From positions 62,675,593 through 62,739,592 of the forward strand of contig CM059192.1 of assembly GCA_030323885.1 (NCBI GenBank): DNA of 64,000 bases. Direction: 5' to 3'. The notes under the pieces were generated by a model. The model was not told where the DNA came from. It did not search any database and saw nothing but the letters and a program-made list of their open reading frames with translations. The position numbers were made by a program, and so were the translations under genes. Shown here in pieces: positions 20,283 to 31,711 of the stretch. The stretch comes from Branchipolynoe longqiensis (Eukaryota; Annelida; Polychaeta; Phyllodocida; Polynoidae). How positions within the stretch are numbered: the first letter of the stretch is position 1; every line of letters starts with the position of its first letter.

Positions 20283-21072
20283 CGTGTCTGGTGATGGCGG
20301 TGCCTTACCGGTGGCAGCCGGATAGCGGTGTTCGTCCTACGTCGGTGTCCCCACCCCGTGTTCCGTCATCTCCATGTCCGCTTCAGAGCTAGTGTCTGAT
20401 TCGTGTGGCAACGGAACATACAGCGCTTCAGAAGAGATTATGGCCTTAGCGGCGTCACCCTGTGAGGGGGCCCACCTGTTGGCCTCACCTCCTGGCTGTG
20501 GCCAGCGTGTCCTCATGACCTGACCTAGTGGCCGTGACCTGACCCCGTCGCTGGGGCGGTCTGAGAGGGGGGGGCGTGATCCTGTGGATCCGCCGTGTCT
20601 TGCTACCACCCAGCTGGGTGTGCAAGAGTCCTTAGACTCGGCCAAAGGTCCGTGCCCAGGCATGCCAATTCGATACAACATCCTCGATTGTCTAACCTCC
20701 GGTACAGGCAAGCCTGACCGCATGCAACGCAGAGGTTTATAAGGCCCGAAGGTCTGTCCCAAGGGCCTTCCCGCCGCACCGGTGGCAACCCCCAGGTGCC
20801 ATCCTTACCGGGACAAATACCAGCTCCAGTGATATTGTTCTAGCCACGGTACAGTTTACACTGACCGCGCGCAACGCAGAGGCTGGGTGCCCAGTGGCGC
20901 ACACGCTGATACCTTATTAGCCCACTGTCGCGATCAGGAGGCCCGCGGCCCTTCTACCGCACAGCGCGTCGTATAACGTCCTGCTCTCGCGATAGCTAAT
21001 CCAAAAGTGACGAGAGCTGAACCAACGCGACATCCAGTAGCTGCTGGCCCTCATGGCCTGATTACCATCATA
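20283..21072 (-). repeat. DIRS copy B 5' leader and right terminal repeat
   Basis: The leader (20283-20930) is GC-rich without a domain. The terminal repeat (about 20960-21072) ends in CTGATTACCATCATAAT, the inverse of the left end at 13984. The inner part GCGCGTCGTATAACGTCCTG and GCGACATCCAGTA recurs at 9460-9545 and 43962-44047. Confidence 0.75.
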
Positions 21073-21425
21073 ATAGACTACATCGCCATTCCAGCGGCGC
21101 GGGTATTGTGGGATGCGTCAGAGCAAAACAAACCCATGAGAAGCACATGGCACATGCTAATTCACTGGGTGCAGCTATGAAATGTGCTAGTTTCAGCTCA
21201 TCTCAGCTCTTGTTTGATACATAGAACACCAACTAAAAAAATATGTATATTAAATTAAGATATTAATCTTTTATCCAGCATTGCATTTACATCAATATAA
21301 TCAGCACATCTTATGCCACGTGCAGATTTAGACAAATCTGGGCACTAGTGTTTGAGCCATAGCCAGAGTCAGTTTTACTTATTTTATTCATGCTTTTATT
21401 TCTATCCTATGGTTAATGACATATG
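21073..21425. repeat. Dispersed repeat unit R1, copy 1
   Basis: About 350 bp starting AGACTACATCGCCATTCCAG directly after the DIRS right end. It matches 40630-40985 with only scattered differences, from CAGCGGCGCGG to TATCCTATGGTTAATGACAT. No open frame. Both copies begin beside a DIRS terminus, so it may be a sequence DIRS copies carry or target. Confidence 0.75.
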
Positions 21426-21918
21426 CAGAACTAGAAAATGAGTAGGGTTAATCAGATATTGGTTATATATTTCTTTGAAATAAGTTTTTGTTGACATTTG
21501 ACATTTTAATATTTAGAACAAGAATGACTTATGTCTAGTCAATGGTGATGTAAATATCAGCCTTTAAAGTGACTGAAATTGTATGTTTCTTAGCTCAAAA
21601 TGCTTAATTATGGAGAGTTGTGTCTTAAACTTATTCATTATGTTATTATATAGCATCCATCCATCCATGTTTGTGCCAAATTGATATGTATTTTTATTAA
21701 TTTTGAATAAAATTGAAGTTTTGCCCTATGCGTATCGGCAAACTCAATAGCCGTATGCCGTTTTCAGCGCATGCACAGTCGGAAAGGTGATCTCGTCTAT
21801 TGCTTTCGCATCAAACGTATCTTTGCGGCGTGGTCTCTCAGCATGTCGTAGACATCTTCAATACTATGCTTACCAGGGCACCACTGGCGGATTAACGTCT
21901 GGTACTCCGCTGGGTCCC
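21426..21918. other. AT-rich non-coding stretch
   Basis: No gene recognised. Near 21765-21785 TTTTCAGCGCATGCACAGTC repeats a word at 9177-9196. Confidence 0.35.
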
Positions 21919-21922
21919 TTAA

Positions 21923-22495
21923 AGTGCCTGTCACACCTTACCGGATTGAGTACCGGACACAACCGAACAAAGAATTTTCTAGTCTGGTGGTGTTCGGTAT
22001 CAAAATGCGTCGAAATGTTACGCTTTCGGGTCAAAGGCCACCAGATGAAACGGACGCTAAATGGACAAGGAACATACATTAACAAATAGCCACCGGATGA
22101 CAACCGGATGATAACCGGACGACAACCGAATGTCAAATGGAGAGACTGAACATCAACGGCACACATACCTGACTGATCACGGACGCGCCAAAAACATATA
22201 AAACACCGATGGACCAAATTCCCGCAAAACTATCAACGGACTCTTCAGAAAACAAACCGGAGACGTAATGGATGGGTACCGGACATGAACCGGACAAAAC
22301 GGACACCAACCATACACGTCAGTCGGGCGGTGTCCGGTACACGTTTTGTGCATGTTCAAAACTTGCCACCCTACACACCGGACAGAGAACGGAAACACCG
22401 GATTCGTACCGTATATAAAACGTACATTGACGTATTTCACTGGACAGTGTCCATTTTCTAACCGGTACCCCAATCCGGTAAGGTATGACTGAGCC
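21923..22495. mobile_element. TTAA-type MITE, intact copy (573 bp)
   Basis: Perfect TTAA duplications flank it (21919-21922 and 22496-22499). The ends are inverted (AGTGCCTGTCACACCTTACC and the inverse of AATCCGGTAAGGTATGACTG). The interior is rich in ACCGGACA-like words. It is the same family as the split MITE at 4606-8971. Confidence 0.85.
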
Positions 22496-22499
22496 TTAA

Positions 22500-22714
22500 A
22501 CCATTTATAAAAATGGCAACAGCCTTGCGGGCTATTAAATCCCACGACATCCCGCAGCCTTGGTTCGCCTTGTGTGACTCAGCTTCCAGCACCATTCCAT
22601 AATGAATGGAGTTTGCAGATTTGCTTGTCCACTGCACTCGTTTCTGAAACATTTCCCATGTTGAAAGCGGGTCCATCCCCCGAAACTGCCATGCCAGGGT
22701 TTCTACTAACTCAT
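22500..22714 (-). pseudogene. Unrecognised coding fragment between two MITE ends
   Basis: The minus strand reads LVETLAWQFRGMDPLSTWEM, then FQKRVQWTSKSANSIHYGMV, without a stop over about 70 codons. It lies exactly between the right end of one MITE and the end of another (22715 on). The family is not recognised; a transposase or gag fragment is possible. Confidence 0.35.
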
Positions 22715-22870
22715 TAAAGGCTGAGTCACACCTTACCGGATTGGGGTAATGGATAGAAAACGGATATGTGAATGTCCGGTTTATATACGGTACGCATCCG
22801 GCATGTCCGTTATATGTCGGTGGTGTCTGGTGTGTACGGTGGCATTCATACCCGTTGATCCTAGAATAGC
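22715..22870. mobile_element. Partial TTAA-type MITE (one end)
   Basis: TTAAAGGCTGAGTCACACC followed by TTACCGGATTGGGG and GTCCGG-rich sequence. The other end is not found before 22990, so it is a truncated copy. Confidence 0.6.
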
Positions 22871-22995
22871 TCCACGAATGGCCGGGTTTGTTCATATCTA
22901 GTAAACCTGCCCGGCGTTAAAAACGCCACTGACAATGACTGGCCAACACGGGGTAGCAGTTATCAGTGTTCGCACCCTGTCCTCTATTAGCAAGC

Positions 22996-24420
22996 GCTGC
23001 AGAAATGGTCGATAAGGTAAGGAAGGATCTGTCTGGATCCGACTAAGTTGAACAAAGCTATCAAGAGAGGGCAATTCCTGATCAAAACCATTGACAAGAT
23101 TATTGCTAAGATGGCAAACGCACAGTATTTCTCAGTTTTGGACGCTATGACAGGGTATTGGCAGATAGAATTAGACTATGAAAGTTCACTGCTGTGCATG
23201 TTTAACACTCCATGGGACCGGTACAGGTACACCCATCTGCCTTTTGGCATCAAAACAGCCGGTGACATTTTTATTCAGGAGATGCACCGTGTCATGGGTG
23301 ATCTACCCGGTATTGGTATAGTCACGGACGACATTTTGGTATTTGGGTCAACCGTGGAGGAACATAACGACAGACTGAAGGCAGTGTTGGACCGGGCTAG
23401 GTCGGTAAATCTGAAGTTAAACGAGTCAAAATCTTTGATATGCAAAACTACAGTAAAGTATGTAGGTCATCAACTTACCCAACAAGGCGTGAAGCCATAT
23501 CCAGACAGAATACAGGTGATCGTAGACATGCCAGAGCCACATGACAAACAAGGCATGCAGAGGTTCCTGGGCATGATTGGATATGTGCACAAGTTCATAC
23601 CAAACATGTCCGAGATCGCTAAGCCACTGCGCATGCTCCTCGCTAAGGATGTCATGTGGCACTGGCAAAGTGAACAACAAGTTGCATATGACAAATTCAA
23701 AGAGAAGTTGAGAACTGCTTCTGTATTGGCGTACTATAATGTCGAGAAACCCATTGTTCTTCAGGTAGACGCTTGTCAGTCAGGTCTAGGGGCTGTGTTT
23801 ATGCAGGAAAACAAGCCAATCACACTTGCATCTCATGCGCTCGACTCAGTGCAGTGTGGGTATGCCACTATCGACAAAGAAATGCTCACCATATGTTTCG
23901 GATGACAGAGATTTAATGACTATATCTTTGGCAAGGAAATTCTAATTCAAACGGACCACAAACCATTGGTGGTGATAATGCAAAAACCGATACATAAACT
24001 GTCGGCACGGATGCAAAGAATGTGAATGCGATTGCAGAATTACAACGTCCAGTTGTGTCATGTTAAGGGTTCTCTAATTTTCTTTGCAGGCACGTTGTCC
24101 CGAGCACACAGTGCCCATGTAGGTCACACTGACCTATTTGATGACACACTCAGCGTTGCTGCAGTAGACATGCAATCGTCCAGTCTTCTAAGTAAAATTG
24201 TCCGAGTGTATGAAAAGGATGTATCCATGTCCATGTTAATAACACATATTGAAAGTGGTTGGGACACTACACGCCTACAAACACCTCCATGTCTGAGAAA
24301 GTACATTCCATACAAAGACGAGTTAATGGTAGAAAACAATTTTGTTATGAAAGGCAATCGGGTTGTGGTACCTCCAAAGCTCCGCAGTGAAATGATTGGA
24401 GCAAGTAATGACACGTCTGA
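22996..24420 (+). pseudogene. Gypsy RT - RNase H relic
   Basis: The frame starts in the RT core (RICLDPTKLNKAIKRGQF at about 23020). It continues with FSVLDAMTGYWQIELDY, YTHLPFGIKTAGDIFIQEMH, GIVTDDILVFGS (catalytic pair, normally Y/V-x-D-D) and MQRFLGMIGYVHKFIPNMS. RNase H follows: VLQVDACQSGLGAVF, TIDKEMLTI and IQTDHKPL. In-frame TGA codons at 23903-23905 and near 24024 break it. It ends in the RNase H-integrase linker (SVAAVDMQSS). Integrase, gag and LTRs are not seen. It is the same broad family as the element at 4668-8230. Confidence 0.85.
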
Positions 24421-24937
24421 TGAGTACGAGTTCTGGGCTCGAACCTCTTCCCGTTGCAAAGAACGTCTTGGCACATCTCATAGCAACGGGAATTAACAGC
24501 GGCCTCTCCTTCGGAAATGTGGATCCCTGCGGCATATGTAGGTGGTGGCTTGCAATATATGCCTCATGCCCATCACCGGTCCGCTAGGGACCACACTTGT
24601 GTTCAGGCTCGCCCACTTCATATATATGCATATGTGACTGTCTTTAAAGTTGCATTGTCCGGTAAAACTTGTTTTTCAAAACCAAAACACTTACCTTCAT
24701 TTGGTCATGTATATATATGTATAGATATATATGGATGTACATACATATATATATATAACCTAGATGTTGATGCATTACCTAATGATTTGGAACAGCATAA
24801 ACAAAAGAAATCAGTGAATTTATGATCTCATCCCTTTGGATATCTACTTTGACACAGCCATTATAAGCAAGGAGGCCACTAACTAATTAAGTGAATCTTG
24901 TGACCTCATTAGTATTTACCTCATTCTATGGAGACCT
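24421..24937. other. Non-coding, with TA-rich microsatellite
   Basis: A TATATA/GTATAT tract occupies about 24700-24760. No gene recognised. Confidence 0.35.
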
Positions 24938-25661
24938 GGGCCCGTATGCAGGAGTCAGTGTTAGCGGGGTTTGGTGTTAGAGCCTGTTACCGTTTAGCTA
25001 TCACCGACGTCGGGAACTATGTCAAGTCGTATGCACGAGCGCGTAGCACTTACATTATAGCTAAACTTGAATTTATTTATAGATTTGGGAAATCCCTCTG
25101 CGTCTGTACCCATATATTAGGCTTAAATATGTTAAATGCTATCATATTTAACAGAATTAGATACGCAATAAGTGAAATTTGATGAAATTAACCCAAAATT
25201 CGAAGCAATATTAACCCTGCCGCCGCAATGGCGGCGATATTAATATTTATATTTTCGAATCGACGAACATGAAGTAAACAAATCGCCGCCGCCGCCGCAT
25301 CAACGTCGCTTTCCATACTGGCGGCGGCAGCGGTTGCTTGCATTCGTCGGTTCGAAAATATTAATATTGCCGCCGTTGCGGTGGCAGCATTAATATTGCT
25401 TCGAATTTAGGGTTAATTTCATCAAATTTCACTTATTGCGTATCTAATTCTGTTAAATATGACAGCATTATATAGATTTGGGCCTAATGCACTCGCTATA
25501 CCTGCTATTTTCTAGGGGTAGGGTAACACCGGTTAAGCTTTTGGTGTTAGGCCTATCACCGCCTCGTGCATACCATTTTTCGCCGCTAACCGTAAAAATT
25601 CCCGCCTACCACCGTTTTGGCTCGCTAACACCGAATACCACCGACTCCTGCATACAGCCCC
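24938..25661. mobile_element. Foldback element F1, copy 1
   Basis: The outer ends (GGGCCCGTATGCAGGAGTC and its inverse GACTCCTGCATACAGCCCC) continue as inverted arms over most of the 724 bp. The best-matched part is 25100-25235 against 25375-25480. The centre is (GCC)n-rich. The single frame in the left arm is not a gene. A second copy lies at 35343-36058. Confidence 0.8.
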
Positions 25662-25868
25662 AGGTTATCAGTACTATAGTATGAGTGATTTTACCAGAAA
25701 ACTATATAACCATTCCCTCTCAAAGCTCTGAGGGAGACCTGAGTAGTAATTATCGTTGACCTTAGTATTGCTCTCACAGTCTCAGTAACTTTGTATTGTA
25801 TTCCCAGATACAAAGGGTTATGTGTGAGTTGAGTAATAAAATCGCACTGTTCGCTGACCTCTTTTTTT
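25662..25868. other. Unassigned stretch
   Basis: A 98-codon minus-strand frame (25691-25987) has no recognisable motif and overlaps the CCAAT cluster. No other feature is seen. Confidence 0.3.
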
Positions 25869-26100
25869 ATTGGGTTGTTGGTTTGCGGTTTTAATTGGTC
25901 TGCTCTTCGGAGGTTGTCATTGGTAACTTCGTTGTTTGATATAATTGCTTCTCCTTTTTGATTGGTTGTATTAATTGGTTTGTTCACAGAGCGTTTTCAT
26001 TGGTTGTCACAGCGCAGTAATTATAGCCCAACTCCAACAAGGCTTGGGATATAATTACTCTGCTGTGACAACCAATTTTTAGTTGAGGCTATAAATTTGT
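25869..26100 (+). promoter_or_regulatory. CCAAT-box cluster with palindrome and TATA box
   Basis: ATTGG (inverted CCAAT) occurs at 25869, 25894, 25919, 25961, 25974 and 25999, and CCAAT at 26072. The last two lie at the tips of a palindrome (25999-26031 and 26044-26076). A TATA-like GGCTATAAATTTG follows at about 26087-26099. CCAAT arrays bind NF-Y in animal promoters. The plus-strand frame downstream (26113-26334) has no recognised family, so the target gene is unknown. Confidence 0.4.
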
Positions 26101-27271
26101 TGCGGTCTTGGGGTGTTTTTTTCCTTTTGTTTCATCAAATCGAAATTTGTTCTCCAAATTCACCCACGTGATCGGAGTGGAAATTATGCAACACATTTCA
26201 GTGTGGCTTGGACTGCCAAATTAGAGGCAGACAAAGTTCCCTTTCGACATCAGTTGGATGTGTGTAGATTGTTGATAACAAATGTGCTTCTGTATTCACG
26301 GATGCACTTTGTAAATGGAGACTGCATGTGTTGAAAACAAAAATAAAATGGAGACCAAAAAACAACAAGAAAAAACTTAAAATAGGAATCCACTAAAAGG
26401 CTTGGGATATTAATGCGAATTGTATTGCTGAATATGCGTTAGGCCTGTCTAAGCAATACATTTTATATAATACATTTTAAATTGAAACTTAACGGAAATT
26501 GTAGCCAATTTGATATGTTAGTTACATAAAAATCTGATTTGACACAACTGTAGTGTCAAAAATTTGAAAGCTGTTTGGACCCATTTTATCTTGATGTTTC
26601 TACCACATAGTCGCGCTTCCGTAATCTATGGGTTGGTGCCTTCTAAGTTTACCACTTACTAATGTTCACATACACTTCACCGGAAAATGGCATACTGGAC
26701 ACTGGACTGCGGACACCCCACCCGGACGGACGCCTGGTGACACAACTCCCATTGGTTGGTGCCCAGGTCGAGCGGGTCATGAATGGTGCTCCGAAAATGA
26801 ACCTGATTATCATGAACCCATCTGCACACTTGATGTTTCATTGTATGAAATCCTGTTTTAATACAGCATACCTCACACAGGAGTAACGTCAGAAGAGAAG
26901 AAGCAGAAGTCGAAGTTTAGAAGTCAAGTCTAAGTCCTTTAATATAACTATAAACATGCAGTTCATATATACTTTTCAGTGATGCTTGCATATGATTGGT
27001 AGAACATTCATTGAACATTAGACATCACTGTGCCTTTACTAAATATCGAGAAAAAAAAGTATAGTCTTCCGCTACCATTATGCACCAATGGTATTCTCCT
27101 TTATGGGACTGATCTAATTAATACTATATTAATAGTGATGTAATATGCCTGAGCAAGTAACCAATAATTCCCAAATGTAAGGTAACTACGGCGCGATAAC
27201 ATTAGAATGATATGGGGTAATTTTTTACTTAATACAGAATACATAATTTGCAAGTATGTCACACTCAATCA
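26101..27271. other. Unassigned, mostly AT-rich
   Basis: A 73-codon frame (26113-26334) ending just before AATAAA (about 26342) could be a short transcript but matches nothing recognised. The rest shows no gene. Confidence 0.3.
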
Positions 27272-27622
27272 AAAGCCGTGTTTACATGGGCGAGTTAAAA
27301 CGGCTCATATAATGCGCCTTGCCTAGTTCGCCTCACATTCGCCGTGTAAACAGGACTCTGGGGCGGATTAGGGCTGATTCGCTTCATATGATTCACTTTA
27401 TGTAAGCCACCTTGCGAGATGGTTTATATGAAGCGATACAGCTTGTTCCCGGGCGGCGATAGTGTAAAATAGCGGTGCTCGCCGGCTACAGGCGGGCCTG
27501 AGGCTGCTGGTTCCCAGTCGCCGACACACTTTCAAACTCACTGGTGTAAACGCGCCACTACTTCGCTTCATATAAATCGCTTTGCCTAATTCGCTTCACA
27601 ATTCCCCGTGTAAACACGGCTC
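27272..27622. mobile_element. MITE, AAAGCCGTGTTTACA family
   Basis: The left end AAAGCCGTGTTTACATGGGC is mirrored at the right by CCCCGTGTAAACACGGCTC. Interior words TTCGCTTCATAT and CTAGTTCGCCT recur inverted. A related element lies at 44061-44578. No coding sequence. Confidence 0.65.
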
Positions 27623-28377
27623 TAGTGTACATTCCACCCGCCTTCTATTGACGTAGTATGTAACCTAACATGCGCAGACACTTCCAAAAGCATAATTAAG
27701 GCCATCTGCCTGCGATCAACGTCATCCGGAAGTTGTTAATTCTTGCCGGTCAAACCACATGACCTGTTGCCCAAAGCAGTCGTTACGGCAGGCTAGATCG
27801 ACCGGTTGGAACGGAGGATGACGAGGGTGAGTTGGCGGTGCTGGACTAGCTAAATTAATTGATATGCAAATGTGGAGTGGCAGTTCATTATCTTTTGATC
27901 GCGGCGAAGAGGCCTGACAATCAATCGGCGGGCTAATTGTGCAGCCATTGTTATGGATGCCTCAGACGACGGCGGGCCTTCCCAGGGGGCCGTGTAATCG
28001 GTATTGATTTACTAACCCCTCGCCACCGGTACCAGTCACGCAAAGCGCACATGGAGTCGCAATAATTCTTGTCCACATCCTCTGATAAAACTGTTCCTGT
28101 GTCCTTAGGACGGGAACAGAACCGCTGCAGATCAAAGCTCTACAAATGAGCGTCTTCCTTCTTTCGGTAAATGGTGCAACTACTTTCGGTAAATGGTGGA
28201 AGTTTGATTTTGGGGACGGGACAATCAAAATGGCGGGAGATCGAAACGACAACTACTAGTACTACGCACAATCTGTGTCCTATAACTTACAAGCAAGCTT
28301 TATCACTGAGATTGCACTTGCCCTAGTGTCTGACAGCAGTGCGGTGACACCCTGGCGAGCCTTTGGAAGTCAACTAA
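27623..28377. other. Unassigned stretch
   Basis: Mixed composition. The word CTTTCGGTAAATGGTG is duplicated at about 28160 and 28181. No gene recognised. Confidence 0.3.
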
Positions 28378-28652
28378 TGCCTAGTACACACCTTCCGTAT
28401 AGGATTCGCGCACTAAAACTCGCGACTCGACCCGACCCGCTTAAAACTGAAAACGGGCTGATTCGTTTTTCGAATCGCGAATCGCAATCGTAAACGGCCG
28501 CTTTTAGCACTAAAAACTGAGTTTTATGCGCGAATCGCAATCACTAGGTGTGCGCGGGGAGCGCACACCAAGCGATTTTTGTGGGCGAAACGGGCAGTTT
28601 TCGATCGTATACGGGAGGTGTGCGCACACAAACGGTAGGTGTGTACTGGGCA
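28378..28652. mobile_element. PIF/Harbinger-like MITE (275 bp)
   Basis: TAA direct repeats (28375-28377 and 28653-28655) flank inverted ends TGCC(T/C)AGTACACACCT(T/A)CCGT. The 3-bp TAA target fits PIF/Harbinger. A lone right end of the same type (GGTGTGTACCGGGCT then TAA) is at 32834-32851. Confidence 0.7.
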
Positions 28653-28655
28653 TAA

Positions 28656-29556
28656 TGGCACGGATTGCTCACAACTAACTGCCAGTAGGACGCTGCGCGA
28701 CGAAGCCTTATTAGGTGAGGTATGGGAATTTCCTTAACGTTGTATAGTTAGATAGTTTTGAGTTTCTGACATTTCCTGAGATAAATTATTATGTACCTTA
28801 CTTTAAGTCACTTTTATTTTAAATAGTTAATGTTTTAGATATTTGAAGTGCAAGTATGCAAAATTAATTTTGGCAAGCATGCCAAAACTCTCACATCATA
28901 GTATTTTGCAGTAACAGGTTCTAACTTCTATTCAAATGCATCAGTATTCCCTTTTGTGTGCTGACAAATGTTTAATAAGTGCACCAGTATCCAAGTCAGA
29001 TATATAGAATCAAATTTTGATTGTTTGATTGTGGTTATTTTAAGTCGGAGCAACATCTAAGGTCATATAAAGACGGGCAAATTTGGAAAATTTGCTGGTT
29101 TAAATAAAGGGCCTGTGATTTGCTACAAAATACAGGTACACTATAACGAATTTGCCTAGTTTGTGAAAAACCTGTTGGGGAAATATCTATATCTTCCAAT
29201 GGCAACTATATCAGCTCTCAGTAAGAAGATAATTCATAATATTTAAAGTTACGATAAAACATGATCAAGATGCAGTGTGTGCTTGTGTGTATTGCACCCA
29301 ATCAAGTGTGTACACACGCCAACACTAAAACAGCTCAAAGCTGTCGCTGTTTCATATCAACTCACGCCGTCATTGGTCTGTCAAGGGCACAGAGATTCAT
29401 CTATTGGAAGCTAAAGGTCAGCTTGTTAACCCCGACCCTTCCCTGGACACCACCCCCTTGTGTTGATGCTGCATCTTCCCCGGGCGGCTTCCATCTACGA
29501 CTCCCCGACCTGCCGGCAGACACTGCTCACTGCTGCGTCTTGTACGAACCGGCAGC
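28656..29556. other. Unassigned AT-rich stretch with a short SINE-tail relic
   Basis: GCAACATCTAAGGTCATATA near 29048 resembles the SINE tail in reverse. No gene recognised. Confidence 0.35.
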
Positions 29557-30160
29557 ATAGACCCCTTTCAATGTTTACAAACATCGTGTATGCGCGCACA
29601 GCTTGGCTGCAGAACGAAGGCACACTGCCATTGAGTTTGACGATACATGCAGTGCAAAACGTTAATTTTATTCAAAATTAATAGAAATCCAAAACCTTAT
29701 AAATTTAATATAGTCTGTTTGTTAAGCATGTTGTCTGCTTGTGTGGCAAGCAGTTTGTTTCCAGGTGGTGTGGTTTAAAAGATATTTCACTTTTTCTGTA
29801 AGAAGATTGCTCATGGCCATTGACAATGCATTGAGTTTGCCGATATGTGCAGTGCAAAATGTCAAATTTATTCAAAATTAATAGAAATGCAGAACCCTAA
29901 CCTTATAAATTTAATATAATATTGTTGTTATGCATGTTATCTGTTTGTGTGGCAAGCGGTTTGTTTCTAGGTGGTGTGGTTTTAAAGATATTTCACTTTT
30001 TCTGTAAGAAGATTGTTCATAGCCATTGACAATGCATTGAGTTTGCCGATACGTGCAGTGCAAAATGTCAATTTTATTCAAAATTAATAGAAATGCAGCA
30101 CCCTAACCTTAAAAATGTAATATAATCTGGTTGTTAAACATGTTATCTTTTTGTGTGCCA
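29557..30160. repeat. Element T1, copy 1: leader plus ~203-bp tandem repeats
   Basis: A leader (TAGACCCCTTTCAATGTTTA) is followed by units starting at ATTGAGTTTG (29630, 29830, 30036), so the period is 200-206 bp with nearly three units. Each unit contains CAAAATTAATAGAAATGCAG and AGATATTTCACTTTTTCTGT. The same leader and repeats occur at 34382-34985. This layout resembles tandem-core non-autonomous elements of the pearl/Helentron kind known in molluscs; that assignment is an inference. Confidence 0.7.
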
Positions 30161-30258
30161 ATCAGTCGGTTATACGTGACCAGGTGCATGTATGTGTATA
30201 TGTAGGTGCTGGTGGCGCCTGAGTGAGATGTAAATAGACATAGTGGTGCTGGCAGGGC

Positions 30259-30622
30259 TGTATGTAAGGGGCACTCAGAGCCTACCCCCTACCCCCTCTG
30301 CTAGTTAGGATCACCACACTCAGGCTCAAGCTAGGTGGTGGCCACGGGAGCCACACAGCTTGGTGGTGGTGGGCAGATCACTGGTAACCATGGGGACCAG
30401 GAATGCTGGATCCCTATTGGTAGAGCTAAGAATGCTTGTTTCCCATTGAGGGAATAGGGTGGGGTAATACTCTACAATGAACCCATGTACCATATAAATA
30501 ATAAACCAGAGGGCTTGACTCTCTCTCTTCTTTCACACTTTATACTCTTCCTTTCTCTTTGTCTGTATTGATTTCATTATAGCCTGCCTACACAACCACA
30601 GACTCGAGCCGTAGACTTTACA
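30259..30622 (+). repeat. Possible solo LTR
   Basis: It starts TGTATGTAAGG and ends GCCGTAGACTTTACA, like the LTR ends at 8104-8230. It has TATAAATA (30493-30500) overlapping AATAAA (30500-30505), then a pyrimidine-rich stretch. No flanking target repeat was found, so the ends are uncertain. Confidence 0.4.
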
Positions 30623-31711
30623 ATATGAAATAGGTCTATTTGTTAGCACACTAGTTCAAACCGTCCACACTAAGTTAAAGGCCCTGCTCTGCAATGGTCA
30701 GCACGGCGCCTGCTCCGAGCAGGGTGGTTGGCCTGCGTGTGGTGAGGTGAGAAGGCGGCGTGCACAGGCTGCTCACCCCGGGGCCGTGGTCGGGCGGCGC
30801 CGTCCTGTACCCCGTGCCCTCCTCATCAGCCTGTAGATATGGCGCTTCCCCGCCGGGTCAATAAACGTATAATCTTATTATGTAGGATGGGCTTCTCCTG
30901 ATTATATCGAGGTTTTCTTATTTCCCCATTGTCCGGACTCAACCTTTGGCCAGAGGCAGTGCGGGAGGCAATTCTTATTGATTTATGCTGACTATATATC
31001 AAACAAATGTTGTTTCGCAAGACAGCAATTGGAGGTTGAATACATTAATGTGGTTGCGACCTCGAATTATGTGGTTATATATCATGAGTTTGTAATTATA
31101 TTCAAAGTGTGCGTACCACTCGGAGAGCACGCGTGTGTATTCCACTTGTAACATACGTGGGCCATACAAACAGCAACCCCAAACCCAGCTCTTATTTGCT
31201 TTGGTATCAAATGTGATGTGATAATTTAAAAGGTAATTGAGTAAAATCCCATCTTTAAAGAGCATTTGTCTCGTGGTCACGCAAAAAGAATATAAGTGAA
31301 GTAGTTGCGTCAGGAATCAATGAATGTTTTTCGTTGAAAACATTGCCCAATCTTCACACAGAATGAACAAATTAGGCCGTTTCTTTTTGTTAATGTGTCT
31401 GTGCGCATCATAGCACAGTGAACTACGACTGAGAAGCGAATTGTTGATTGCTGGCCTTGTGTGCAGCAATGCGTGACTATCATTCGCACGACTTGTTACA
31501 CCCCTGCTCTGCGGGGGCAGGGATCGTGTGTGTCCGTGTGCGCCGTTGGGGTGGGGTGCAAGTCGCACGACACAAGCGAGTAGTTTACTAACACTGCTGA
31601 TATTTTCTTCAGAGGGAAGACAATGTCGTATCCTCGTGTACGGATTATAACGCTCATCAAAGCACGCTGAAGATGGCCAGGTAAATCATGTCTCCGACGA
31701 GCAGGCGCCGC
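30623..31711. other. Unassigned stretch
   Basis: GC-rich at 30670-30830, AT-rich after. Open frames below 95 codons, no motif. Confidence 0.3.
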
